This document shows, in pieces, positions 1 to 5,168 of a DNA stretch of 5,793 nucleotides. Positions within the stretch are counted from its first letter, which is position 1; every line of letters begins with the position of its first letter. The position numbers and the translations under genes were made by a program. The notes under the pieces are model-generated. The model did not search any database, was not told the DNA's origin, and was given only the letters and a program-made list of their open reading frames with translations. This stretch comes from Bordetella parapertussis (GTDB lineage Bacteria; Pseudomonadota; Gammaproteobacteria; Burkholderiales; Burkholderiaceae), in assembly GCA_945901665.1 (NCBI GenBank), contig CAMDLJ010000176.1:1-5793 (forward strand), in the 5' to 3' direction.

Positions 1-981
1 GCGGGCTTGCCGGTGGGGGTGCCCGGGGCCACGGTGAACCGCCTGTGTGGCTCGGGCTTGGACGCCATCGGAACGGCCGCGCGCGCCATTCGTGCGGGTG
101 AGGCCCAGTTGATGATCGCCGGCGGTGTGGAGAGCATGAGCCGTGCGCCATTTGTCATGCCCAAAGCAGACAGCGCCTTTGGGCGCAATGCGGAAATTTA
201 TGACACCACCATTGGTTGGCGCTTTGTGAACAAAAAAATGAAGGCCATGCATGGGGTGGACTCCATGCCCGAGACCGCTGAAAACGTGGCCACCGACCAC
301 CACATTGAGCGCGAAGCCCAAGACCGAATGGCCTTGGCCAGCCAGCGCAAAGCGGTGGCAGCCCAAAAGGCTGGATTTTTTGACCAAGAAATCACCCCGG
401 TGAGCGTGCCCCAGCGCAAAGGCGACCCGGTGGTGGTGGCACAAGACGAGCACCCCCGTGAGACGAGCTTGGAGGCCTTGGCCAAACTCAAAGGGGTGGT
501 GCGGCCCGATGGCAGTGTGACCGCAGGCAATGCCAGCGGGGTCAACGATGGGGCGTGTGCCTTGTTGCTGGCCGACGAAAAAACGGCCGCACTTCAAGGT
601 TTGACGCCGCGCGCCCGTGTGGTCGGCATGGCCACGGCGGGTGTACCTCCCCGGGTGATGGGCATTGGACCTGCCCCTGCGACCGAAAAAGTCTTGGCAC
701 TGACGGGCTTGACCTTGGCCCAGATGGACGTGATCGAACTCAATGAAGCTTTTGCCGCACAAGGTTTGGCGGTATTGCGCATGTTGGGTTTGTCTGACGA
801 TGATGCCCGCGTCAACCCCAATGGGGGTGCGATTGCTTTGGGCCACCCTTTGGGCGCCAGCGGTGGGCGTTTGGTCACCACCGCCATCAATCAATTGCAC
901 CGCACGGGTGGTCGCTTCGCCTTGTGCACCATGTGCATCGGGGTGGGACAGGGCATTGCCCTGGTCATTGAGCGGGTTTGA
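1..981 (+). CDS. pcaF: 3-oxoadipyl-CoA thiolase-type acetyl-CoA acyltransferase (5' partial)
   Basis: This thiolase probably catalyses the last step of the beta-ketoadipate pathway in the cytoplasm: 3-oxoadipyl-CoA + CoA gives succinyl-CoA + acetyl-CoA. The frame is open from base 1, and 326 residues are visible before TGA at 979-981. Family members have about 400 residues, so roughly 74 are missing upstream; the TTG at 7 is not a start. Visible residues (counted from codon 1) include the nucleophile C16 in NRLCGSG, GGVESMSRAPFVM at 41-53, NEAFA at 248-252, H282 in GHPLGASG, and the second catalytic cysteine C312 in CTMCIGVG. All thiolase catalytic residues after the missing part are therefore intact. 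The stretches IYDTTIGWRFVN, GVDSMPETAENVA and MGIGPAPA resemble PcaF/PaaJ more than generic acetoacetyl-CoA thiolases, from memory of Pseudomonas PcaF. PaaJ of phenylacetate catabolism or a broad-specificity thiolase remains possible, because the upstream neighbours are not visible. Confidence 0.88.
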   Translation, partial: AGLPVGVPGATVNRLCGSGLDAIGTAARAIRAGEAQLMIAGGVESMSRAPFVMPKADSAFGRNAEIYDTTIGWRFVNKKMKAMHGVDSMPETAENVATDHHIEREAQDRMALASQRKAVAAQKAGFFDQEITPVSVPQRKGDPVVVAQDEHPRETSLEALAKLKGVVRPDGSVTAGNASGVNDGACALLLADEKTAALQGLTPRARVVGMATAGVPPRVMGIGPAPATEKVLALTGLTLAQMDVIELNEAFAAQGLAVLRMLGLSDDDARVNPNGGAIALGHPLGASGGRLVTTAINQLHRTGGRFALCTMCIGVGQGIALVIERV

Positions 982-984
982 AAC

Positions 985-1758
985 TCACTGTTCAACGAAG
1001 GCGCGCTCCACCACAAAGTCGCCCGGTGTGGTGGTGTTGCCTTCTTTGAAGCCACGCGCCTCGAGCAAGGCCTTGGTGTCTTTGAGCATTTGCGGGCTGC
1101 CGCACAGCATGACCCGGTCGCGTACCGGGTCGAGGGGGGGCAGGCCCAAATCGCTGAAAATTTTGCCACTGGCGATCAAATCGGTGATGCGGCCTTGGTG
1201 CTCAAAGGGCTCGCGCGTCACCGTGGGGTAGTAAAGCATTTGTGCAGACACCATCTCGCCCAACAATTCGTGCTGGGGCAGGTCGTGGCGCAGGTAGTCC
1301 ATGTAGGCCAGTTCGTTGACCTGTCGCACCCCGTGCACCACGATCACTTTGTCAAACCGCTCATAGGTTTCGGGGTCGCGCACGATGCTCAAGTAAGGGG
1401 CCAAACCCGTGCCGGTTCCCAGCAAGTACAGGTTTTTCCCAGGCAGCAAGTAATCAATGAGCAAAGTCCCTGTCGGCTTTCGACCCACGATCAAGGTGTC
1501 GCCCACTTGGATGTGTTGCAAGCGCGAGGTCAGCGGCCCATCAGCCACCTTGATGCTCAAAAATTCGAGGTGCTCTTCATAGTTGGCGCTGACGATGCTG
1601 TAGGCACGCAACAAAGGTTTGCCGTTGACGGGCAAACCAATCATGGTGAAGTGCCCATTGGAAAAGCGCAGGGCGGTGTCGCGTGTGGTGGTGAAGCTAA
1701 AGAGGCGGTCGGTCCAATGGTGAACCGACAATATTTTTTCTTCGAGGAAGGCGCTCAT
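985..1758 (-). CDS. fpr: Ferredoxin--NADP(+) reductase (FPR)
   Basis: This cytoplasmic FAD enzyme moves electrons between NADPH and ferredoxin or flavodoxin, supporting iron-sulfur and oxidative-stress functions. The protein has 257 residues, the usual bacterial FPR length. The N-terminal FAD barrel carries RAYS at 51-54 (flavin binding) and IKVADGPLTSRL at 69-80. The NADP domain carries GTGTGLAP at 114-121, VHGVR at 141-145 and LCGSP at 218-222. The C-terminus ERAFVEQ is the extended tail of the Azotobacter/Pseudomonas subclass, which I recall usually ending in VEK, so the final residue differs. The ATG at 1756-1758 is chosen because MSAFLEEKILSVHHW matches the family start; a TTG two codons upstream (1764) is less likely. 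No clear Shine-Dalgarno sequence precedes it. It converges on the thiolase gene with 3 bases between stop codons and appears monocistronic. Confidence 0.95.
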   Translation of the reverse strand: MSAFLEEKILSVHHWTDRLFSFTTTRDTALRFSNGHFTMIGLPVNGKPLLRAYSIVSANYEEHLEFLSIKVADGPLTSRLQHIQVGDTLIVGRKPTGTLLIDYLLPGKNLYLLGTGTGLAPYLSIVRDPETYERFDKVIVVHGVRQVNELAYMDYLRHDLPQHELLGEMVSAQMLYYPTVTREPFEHQGRITDLIASGKIFSDLGLPPLDPVRDRVMLCGSPQMLKDTKALLEARGFKEGNTTTPGDFVVERAFVEQ

Positions 1759-1786
1759 GAGCAATAGTGCACTGAATTAAAACCTG

Positions 1787-1792
1787 ATTTTA
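1787..1792 (-). promoter_or_regulatory. Possible -10 element for fpr
   Basis: On the minus strand this reads TAAAAT, one mismatch from TATAAT, in a locally AT-rich patch (about 1774-1794) just upstream of fpr. It would start transcription near 1780 and leave a leader of about 22 bases before the ATG at 1758. No convincing -35 box lies 16-18 bases further upstream, so this is a weak call. An 8-base palindrome, AGTGCACT (1766-1773), lies within the would-be leader. Confidence 0.3.
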
Positions 1793-2064
1793 AGTCAGCG
1801 CACCATGGGGGATCGGGTGCCTTGGGTGCTGACCTTTATTGGGTAGCTCTGCTCCGAATGCGGTTGAAGGTTGGGTTGACCTGACCTGTTGGGGACAGCT
1901 GCAGCGAAGCCAACGCCCAAGCGTGGCAAGATGCCACCATTGCCAAGGTGCATTTGTGGCGCTTGACCTGCACCCAGATGATCTTTGCCAGACTTCACCA
2001 ACCGGAACCTTCCTGTGGACATGTCCCACCACCATCGCCCATTGGCAGCGGCTATTGCGCACAT

Positions 2065-2068
2065 GGGG
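2065..2068 (+). promoter_or_regulatory. Probable ribosome binding site supporting the TTG start at 2077
   Basis: GGGG (within ATGGGGTCC) lies 8 bases before TTG at 2077. It is the only purine-rich tract suitably placed ahead of the conserved part of the permease, and it is the main argument for a TTG start. Confidence 0.4.
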
Positions 2069-2076
2069 TCCATCGA

Positions 2077-2835
2077 TTGAGCGAAGCCTACATCACCGAT
2101 CCCTTTTTCTATGCCTTGGCGGTACCGGCCGTTTTGTTGCTGGGCCTGAGCAAAAGTGGATTTGGCGCTGGTTTTGGTTCTTTGGCCGTGCCCATCATGG
2201 CCATGGCCATCACCGTGCCCCAAGCCGCAGCGATTTTGATGCCCATTTTGCTGGTGATGGACTTGCTCGGTTTGCATGCCTTTCGGCGTGAATATGACGT
2301 CAAGTTGCTGAAGTTTTTGATCCCTTGGGGCATGGTGGGCATCGGGGTGGGCTTTTTGCTTTTCAGGTACATGGAGTCCCGCTGGGTGGCCGGTTTGGTC
2401 GGCTTGACCACCTTGTTGTTCTTAGCCCAGCGTTTGGTGTTTCCGCCCACCGCCAGCAGCCGAGCAGCCCCCGCTTGGCTGGGCGCGTTATTGACCGCGA
2501 CCTCGGGCTTTACCAGCTTTATTGCCCACGCTGGTGGCCCCCCCATCAACGCCTATGTGTTGCCCATGCGCATGGCGCCCATGGTCTACACCGCCACCAT
2601 GGCGTTTTTCTTTTTCTTTGTGAATGCGGGCAAATGGATTCCTTATGCCATTTTGGGTTTGTTGGACTGGCGAAATTTCATGACCTCTCTGATCTTGCTG
2701 CCCCTGGCCCCAGTGGGCGTTTGGGTGGGGGTGCGCGTGGCGCGCAAGATCCAACCGGTGTTGTTTTACCGTCTGGTGCACATCGGCATGTTTTGCACGG
2801 GATTGAAATTATTGGTCGACGCTTTTCTGGGGTGA
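2077..2835 (+). CDS. TauE/SafE-family sulfite/anion exporter-like membrane permease
   Basis: This is an inner-membrane permease of the TauE/SafE (DUF81) family, whose members are linked to export of sulfite, sulfoacetate or other small anions; the substrate here is unknown. From TTG at 2077 the protein has 252 residues, typical for the family. It is very hydrophobic with about seven or eight membrane segments, for example near 12-24, 34-66, 80-97, 103-120, 133-150, 168-183, 202-220 and 231-247. The family's two half-motifs are seen: GLSKSGFGAGFG at 23-34 in the N half and TSGFTSFIAHAGGPP at 142-156 in the C half. The frame stays open upstream to a possible start at 1948, but those 43 extra residues (rich in Cys, Pro and His) are not hydrophobic or family-like, so the TTG preceded by GGGG is preferred. 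No sulfur-metabolism neighbour is visible to fix the substrate. Confidence 0.88.
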   Translation: MSEAYITDPFFYALAVPAVLLLGLSKSGFGAGFGSLAVPIMAMAITVPQAAAILMPILLVMDLLGLHAFRREYDVKLLKFLIPWGMVGIGVGFLLFRYMESRWVAGLVGLTTLLFLAQRLVFPPTASSRAAPAWLGALLTATSGFTSFIAHAGGPPINAYVLPMRMAPMVYTATMAFFFFFVNAGKWIPYAILGLLDWRNFMTSLILLPLAPVGVWVGVRVARKIQPVLFYRLVHIGMFCTGLKLLVDAFLG

Positions 2836-2851
2836 GGGCCGCAAGCCCTGG

Positions 2852-2870
2852 CCCCAAAATCTGGGGTTTT
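2852..2870 (+). terminator. Intrinsic terminator after the permease gene
   Basis: CCCCA (2852-2856), loop AAATC, TGGGG (2862-2866), then TTTT (2867-2870) form a 5-bp GC-rich hairpin followed by a short U-run, 16 bases after the permease stop. G-T pairs could lengthen the stem by two. A second GC hairpin, GGGC/GCCC (2836-2839 with 2845-2848), lies directly upstream. The U-run exists only on the plus strand and overlaps the stop codon of trmL. Confidence 0.6.
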
Positions 2871-3348
2871 AGCCAGGTGTTGCCGCGCCGATAAAGCCAT
2901 GCTGGCGCCATGCCTCATACACCACCACGGCCACCGCATTGGACAGGTTCAGGCTGCGTTGCCCAGAGCGCATGGGCAAGCGCAATTGCCGCTCAGTGGG
3001 GAAGCCATCGCGCACGGCTGACGGCAAACCGGCGGTTTCACTGCCAAACACCAACCAGTCTCCAGGTGCAAAGGCGCAGTCGTGCGGCTGTTTCGTGCCC
3101 CGCGTGGTCAAGGCATAGGCTTGGCCACCCAAGGCGACCATGGTGGCGGCCAAAGCGTCCCAGTCGGTGTGTACTTTGAGCGGCGCGTATTCGTGGTAAT
3201 CGAGTCCGGCGCGGCGCATTTGTTTGTCGCTCAAATCGAAACCCAAAGGTTGTACCAGGTGCAGTTGGCAGCCGGTGTTGGCGGCCAAGCGAATCACGTT
3301 GCCCGTGTTGGGTGGAATTTCAGGGTGAACCAAGACGATGTGAAACAT
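2869..3348 (-). CDS. trmL: tRNA (cytidine(34)/carboxymethylaminomethyluridine(34)-2'-O)-methyltransferase TrmL
   Basis: This SPOUT-family enzyme uses SAM to 2'-O-methylate the wobble base of certain leucine tRNAs. At 159 residues it matches the compact family size (E. coli TrmL about 157). Seen in the protein are MFHIVLVHPEIPPNTGN at 1-17, the family-defining start; LVFGSETAGLP at 99-109, corresponding to the GPET-RGLP cofactor-binding loop with S for P and A for R; and RSLNLSNAVAVVVYEAWRQ at 131-149, the trefoil-knot SAM motif. The ATG at 3346-3348 is chosen because it begins the conserved sequence. An in-frame ATG three codons upstream is possible, and the frame extends further only inside comF. 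The start lies within comF, so the two genes overlap by 29 bases and are probably co-transcribed and translationally coupled. Confidence 0.95.
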   Translation of the reverse strand: MFHIVLVHPEIPPNTGNVIRLAANTGCQLHLVQPLGFDLSDKQMRRAGLDYHEYAPLKVHTDWDALAATMVALGGQAYALTTRGTKQPHDCAFAPGDWLVFGSETAGLPSAVRDGFPTERQLRLPMRSGQRSLNLSNAVAVVVYEAWRQHGFIGAATPG

Positions 3349-4105
3349 GGTCCCCATTCTCACCCACGGCCAAGGGCGCGATGGACACGACCAAGCGGGG
3401 CGCATCGGTGCGTGCAAACACCATGGCCGTGATCTGGCGCACACCCACTTGCCGCAAAGCGAGTGCGGCGGCGTGCAAACTGCTGCCGGTGGTCATCACA
3501 TCATCGAGCAGCACCACATGGCAACCGTTCAGTGCCTTGGCGTGGCGGGGGTTGGCCACCATGGTGCCCACCACATTTTGCAAACGCTGCGCCTTGGGCA
3601 GGCTCACTTGGCGGACGGTGTCTTTGATGCGCAGCAATGCCTGGTCCAGGGCTTTGCGTTTGGCCAAGTGGCGTGCCAAGACCAAGGCTTGGTTAAAGCC
3701 GCGTTCACGCAAGCGCTCAGAAGACAAGGGCATGGGCACCACCCATTGAGCCATCTCCAAAGCCGGCTCTATGCCCGGCGCGTGCTGCATCACGTGGGCC
3801 AGCGAGCGGCCCATGGCGCTGTCGCCCTCAAATTTCAATCGCGCCAAGCAGGCATCCCACGGATAACCATAGGCCACGGCACAGCAACAGTGCTCCCACG
3901 GGGGCGGGTGCTGTGTGCATGCGGGGCAAGTGGTGGTGTGACCAGGCAATGCGCAGCTGGGGCAGCGCGCCAAGGGCTGGGCAAAGCGCTCAACGCAGGG
4001 GCTGCAAATGGGCTCAGCGGGCCAGGCGTGGCAGACGGCGCACACGCTGTAACCGCGCTGCGATGTGACCCAGCGGGCAGGGGAGGTGAAACCAAACAAT
4101 GCCAT
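3320..4105 (-). CDS. comF: ComF family phosphoribosyltransferase-like protein
   Basis: Homologue of ComF/GntX, a cytoplasmic protein needed for uptake of transforming DNA in naturally competent bacteria; its biochemical role is unresolved. The protein has 261 residues. An N-terminal zinc-ribbon region holds four CxxC knuckles: C22/C25, C34/C37, C48/C51 and C60/C63. A CCC cluster follows at 73-75. ERGFNQALVLARHLA at 134-148 is the typical ComF mid-section, and VVLLDDVMTTGSS at 197-209 is the PRPP-binding loop of type I phosphoribosyltransferases. The ATG at 4103-4105 is preferred: the frame remains open 108 codons upstream to 4429, but that part is antisense to the divergent methyltransferase gene. 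No Shine-Dalgarno sequence precedes the ATG. It is the first gene of a comF-trmL operon, overlapping trmL by 29 bases. Confidence 0.92.
   Translation of the reverse strand: MALFGFTSPARWVTSQRGYSVCAVCHAWPAEPICSPCVERFAQPLARCPSCALPGHTTTCPACTQHPPPWEHCCCAVAYGYPWDACLARLKFEGDSAMGRSLAHVMQHAPGIEPALEMAQWVVPMPLSSERLRERGFNQALVLARHLAKRKALDQALLRIKDTVRQVSLPKAQRLQNVVGTMVANPRHAKALNGCHVVLLDDVMTTGSSLHAAALALRQVGVRQITAMVFARTDAPRLVVSIAPLAVGENGDHVSHRLGSP
3359..3364 (-). promoter_or_regulatory. trmL: Probable ribosome binding site for trmL, inside comF
   Basis: On the minus strand GGTGAG lies 10 bases ahead of the trmL ATG at 3348, embedded in the last codons of comF. It supports internal initiation after or while comF is translated. 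A closer GGGGA tract ends only 2 bases before the ATG and is probably too near. Confidence 0.4.
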
Positions 4106-4111
4106 GGCACC

Positions 4112-4140
4112 AATATACTGCCCGACATGTCTTTGGCCAA
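4112..4140 (-). promoter_or_regulatory. Predicted comF promoter, possibly leaderless
   Basis: On the minus strand TTGGCC (4140-4135, four of six matches to TTGACA), a 17-base spacer and TATATT (4117-4112, five of six matches to TATAAT) form a plausible sigma-70 promoter. Seven bases beyond the last -10 base is 4105, the A of the comF ATG, so the transcript would carry no leader. That agrees with the lack of a ribosome binding site. The -35 lies inside the divergent gene. Confidence 0.45.
4114..4119 (+). promoter_or_regulatory. Predicted -10 element for the BioC-like gene
   Basis: TATACT (five of six matches to TATAAT) lies 7 bases ahead of ATG at 4127, so transcription would begin at 4126-4127, at the start codon. 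It overlaps the minus-strand -10 of comF by four bases. No good -35 is seen at 4091-4097, which lies inside comF. No Shine-Dalgarno sequence is present. Confidence 0.35.
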
Positions 4141-5029
4141 GTCTGCGCTTCCCCCACTCCTGGATATCCAGGCAGCGCTGAGCTGGTTGGAAAGGGCGCA
4201 GCCAAAGCCCGCATGGCTCAGCGAAGAAGTCGCCCAGCGCATGCAGCAGCGCTTGGACTGGATTCGCAACCCACCCAAGACCTGGGCCGATTGGCACCCT
4301 GGCAATGGGGGATGGCAAGCGCACGCTTTGCTGCGGCAACGCTACCCCCAAGCGAGCTGTTGGGTGGTGGAGCCCAGTGCGTCGCGCCTGTCCTGGGCGC
4401 GCCAACACCTGGCCGACCCCTGGTGGCAATCCTGGCGCCGTGGCAAGCGCCAGGATGGGCTGGCACCCGCGCAGGCCGTGGACATGATTTGGGCCAATAT
4501 GTTATTGCACCAAAGTGAGCAACCGCTGGCTTTGCTGAAAAGCTGGCATCAGTCTTTGGCCGTTGATGGTTTTGTCATGTTCTCAGCTTTGGGCCCTGAC
4601 AGCCTGCGCGAATTGCACGCCGTTCACCAGCGCATGCCGTGGGGCCCGCCCGGGCTGGGCATGACCGATATGCACGATTGGGGTGACATGTTGCTCGAGG
4701 CTGGCTTTGCCCAGCCGGTGATGGACATGGAGCGCATCACCCTCACCTATGCCAATGCTGAAGGCATGTTGACAGATCTGCGCAGCTTGGGGCGCAACAC
4801 CCGCAGTGACCGTTTTGAAGCCTGCCGCGGCAAAGCTTGGCGCGCGTCATGGCTGGCTGCGGTGGAACAGTGGGGCGAACGCAGCGCCAGCGAGGGCAGG
4901 TTACAGCTCACATTTGAGGTGATTTATGGCCACGCCATCAAACCGCTGCCCCGTGTGCCCATGGCCGCGCAGAGCGCGGTTTCTTTGGGGGACATGCGCG
5001 CCATGTTGGGGCGTCCTCCCGCGAATTGA
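4127..5029 (+). CDS. bioC: BioC-like SAM-dependent methyltransferase (malonyl-ACP O-methyltransferase family)
   Basis: BioC methylates malonyl-ACP so that fatty-acid synthesis can build the pimeloyl chain of biotin. The protein has 300 residues. BioC-like stretches are MFSALGPDSLRELHAVH at 151-167, TDMHDWGDMLLEAGFAQPVMDME at 180-202 (the family's DMHDIGD...AGF...PVMDME pattern), LTDLRSLGRN at 215-224 and LTFEVIYGHA at 261-270. The SAM-binding half is unusual: where a DxGCGxG-type motif I is expected, residues 53-62 read WADWHPGNGG, followed by VVEPS at 80-84 as motif II and VDMIWANMLLH at 118-128. ATG at 4127 is the natural start; the frame is open far upstream, but only antisense to comF. 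The gene is divergent from comF and followed by coxB. No other biotin gene is in the window, so the family call is firmer than the exact reaction. Confidence 0.78.
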   Translation: MSLAKSALPPLLDIQAALSWLERAQPKPAWLSEEVAQRMQQRLDWIRNPPKTWADWHPGNGGWQAHALLRQRYPQASCWVVEPSASRLSWARQHLADPWWQSWRRGKRQDGLAPAQAVDMIWANMLLHQSEQPLALLKSWHQSLAVDGFVMFSALGPDSLRELHAVHQRMPWGPPGLGMTDMHDWGDMLLEAGFAQPVMDMERITLTYANAEGMLTDLRSLGRNTRSDRFEACRGKAWRASWLAAVEQWGERSASEGRLQLTFEVIYGHAIKPLPRVPMAAQSAVSLGDMRAMLGRPPAN

Positions 5030-5062
5030 AAGCCTAGCGTTAGCCAATGGTCTTGCGCAGAT

Positions 5063-5071
5063 TGTTAGAAT
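5063..5071 (+). promoter_or_regulatory. Predicted extended -10 promoter for coxB
   Basis: TGTTAGAAT fits the extended -10 pattern TG-N-TATAAT with one mismatch in the hexamer (TAGAAT, 5066-5071). Transcription would start near 5078, about 87 bases before the preferred coxB ATG. No good -35 is visible at the usual spacing, as is common for extended -10 promoters. Confidence 0.4.
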
Positions 5072-5078
5072 GCTGGCA

Positions 5079-5092
5079 TTGAATCCATTCAA
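5079..5092. promoter_or_regulatory. FNR-like palindrome over the predicted coxB start site
   Basis: TTGAATCCATTCAA is a perfect 14-base palindrome with 6-base arms around CC. It contains TTGA-N6-TCAA, the core and spacing of FNR/Anr/Dnr-type boxes (consensus TTGAT-N4-ATCAA), differing only at positions 5 and 10. Centred about 8 bases after the predicted start, it would suit repression. Regulator identity is inferred. Confidence 0.4.
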
Positions 5093-5117
5093 ATGCATCC
5101 TTCTATGTGGCCCCGAC

Positions 5118-5168
5118 ATGAATCCATCTCCCGTGCCACTCAAATTTTCAAGTCTTCCAACACCATGA
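5118..5168 (+). CDS. Possible 16-codon upstream reading frame overlapping the coxB start
   Basis: ATG at 5118 opens a 16-codon frame (MNPSPVPLKFSSLPTP) whose TGA (5166-5168) overlaps the coxB ATG as ATGA. coxB has no ribosome binding site of its own, so coupling by re-initiation is conceivable. The frame itself has only a weak GTGG upstream, the peptide is not recognised, and its existence as a gene is unproven. It could be chance, particularly if coxB starts further upstream. Confidence 0.22.
   Translation: MNPSPVPLKFSSLPTP

Larger units (their letters stand above)
1759..2076. other. Intergenic region of about 318 bases with no assignable gene
   Basis: This stretch separates divergent fpr and the TauE/SafE permease. 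I recognise no RNA gene, repeat or insertion-sequence end in it. Two long frames cross it on opposite strands, 1795-2277 (minus) and 1839-2291 (plus), but both run on into the permease gene as shadows and neither resembles a known family. The plus frame shows a loosely zinc-ribbon-like cysteine arrangement (CHHC, then a Cys, then CP), without a ribosome binding site or clear codon bias. Short TTGAC-type hexamers occur near 1875 and 1969, without a matching -10. It may be a long leader, a decayed gene or plain spacer. Confidence 0.4.

Noticed and set aside
1090..1767. 225-codon plus-strand frame opposite fpr
   Set aside because: It is antisense to a fully conserved FPR, with a His/Gln/Val-rich composition typical of shadow frames in this base composition.
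1795..2277. Possible small gene on the minus strand in the gap upstream of the permease
   Set aside because: It begins inside the permease gene, has no ribosome binding site or recognisable motif, and is rich in Gln/Gly/His like other shadow frames. Kept only as part of the unexplained gap.
3347..4126. In-frame open extension of the BioC-like gene, giving a 560-codon frame from 3347
   Set aside because: The extra 260 codons lie antisense to comF, whose protein is clearly conserved (CxxC knuckles, PRPP loop). The family start fits ATG at 4127, and the extension resembles no known domain.
4106..4429. 108-codon N-terminal extension of comF
   Set aside because: It lies antisense to the BioC-like gene, is not family-like, and the ComF zinc-ribbon start fits the ATG at 4105.
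5030..5050. Possible terminator after the BioC-like gene (CTAGCGTTAG)
   Set aside because: Only three paired bases flank the loop and no U-run follows, so it does not qualify as an intrinsic terminator.
5079..5109. Alternative coxB promoter TTGAAT - 19 bases - TATGTG
   Set aside because: The spacer is too long and the -10 is poor. The extended -10 at 5063-5071 is better, and the TTGAAT is more simply explained as half of the palindrome.
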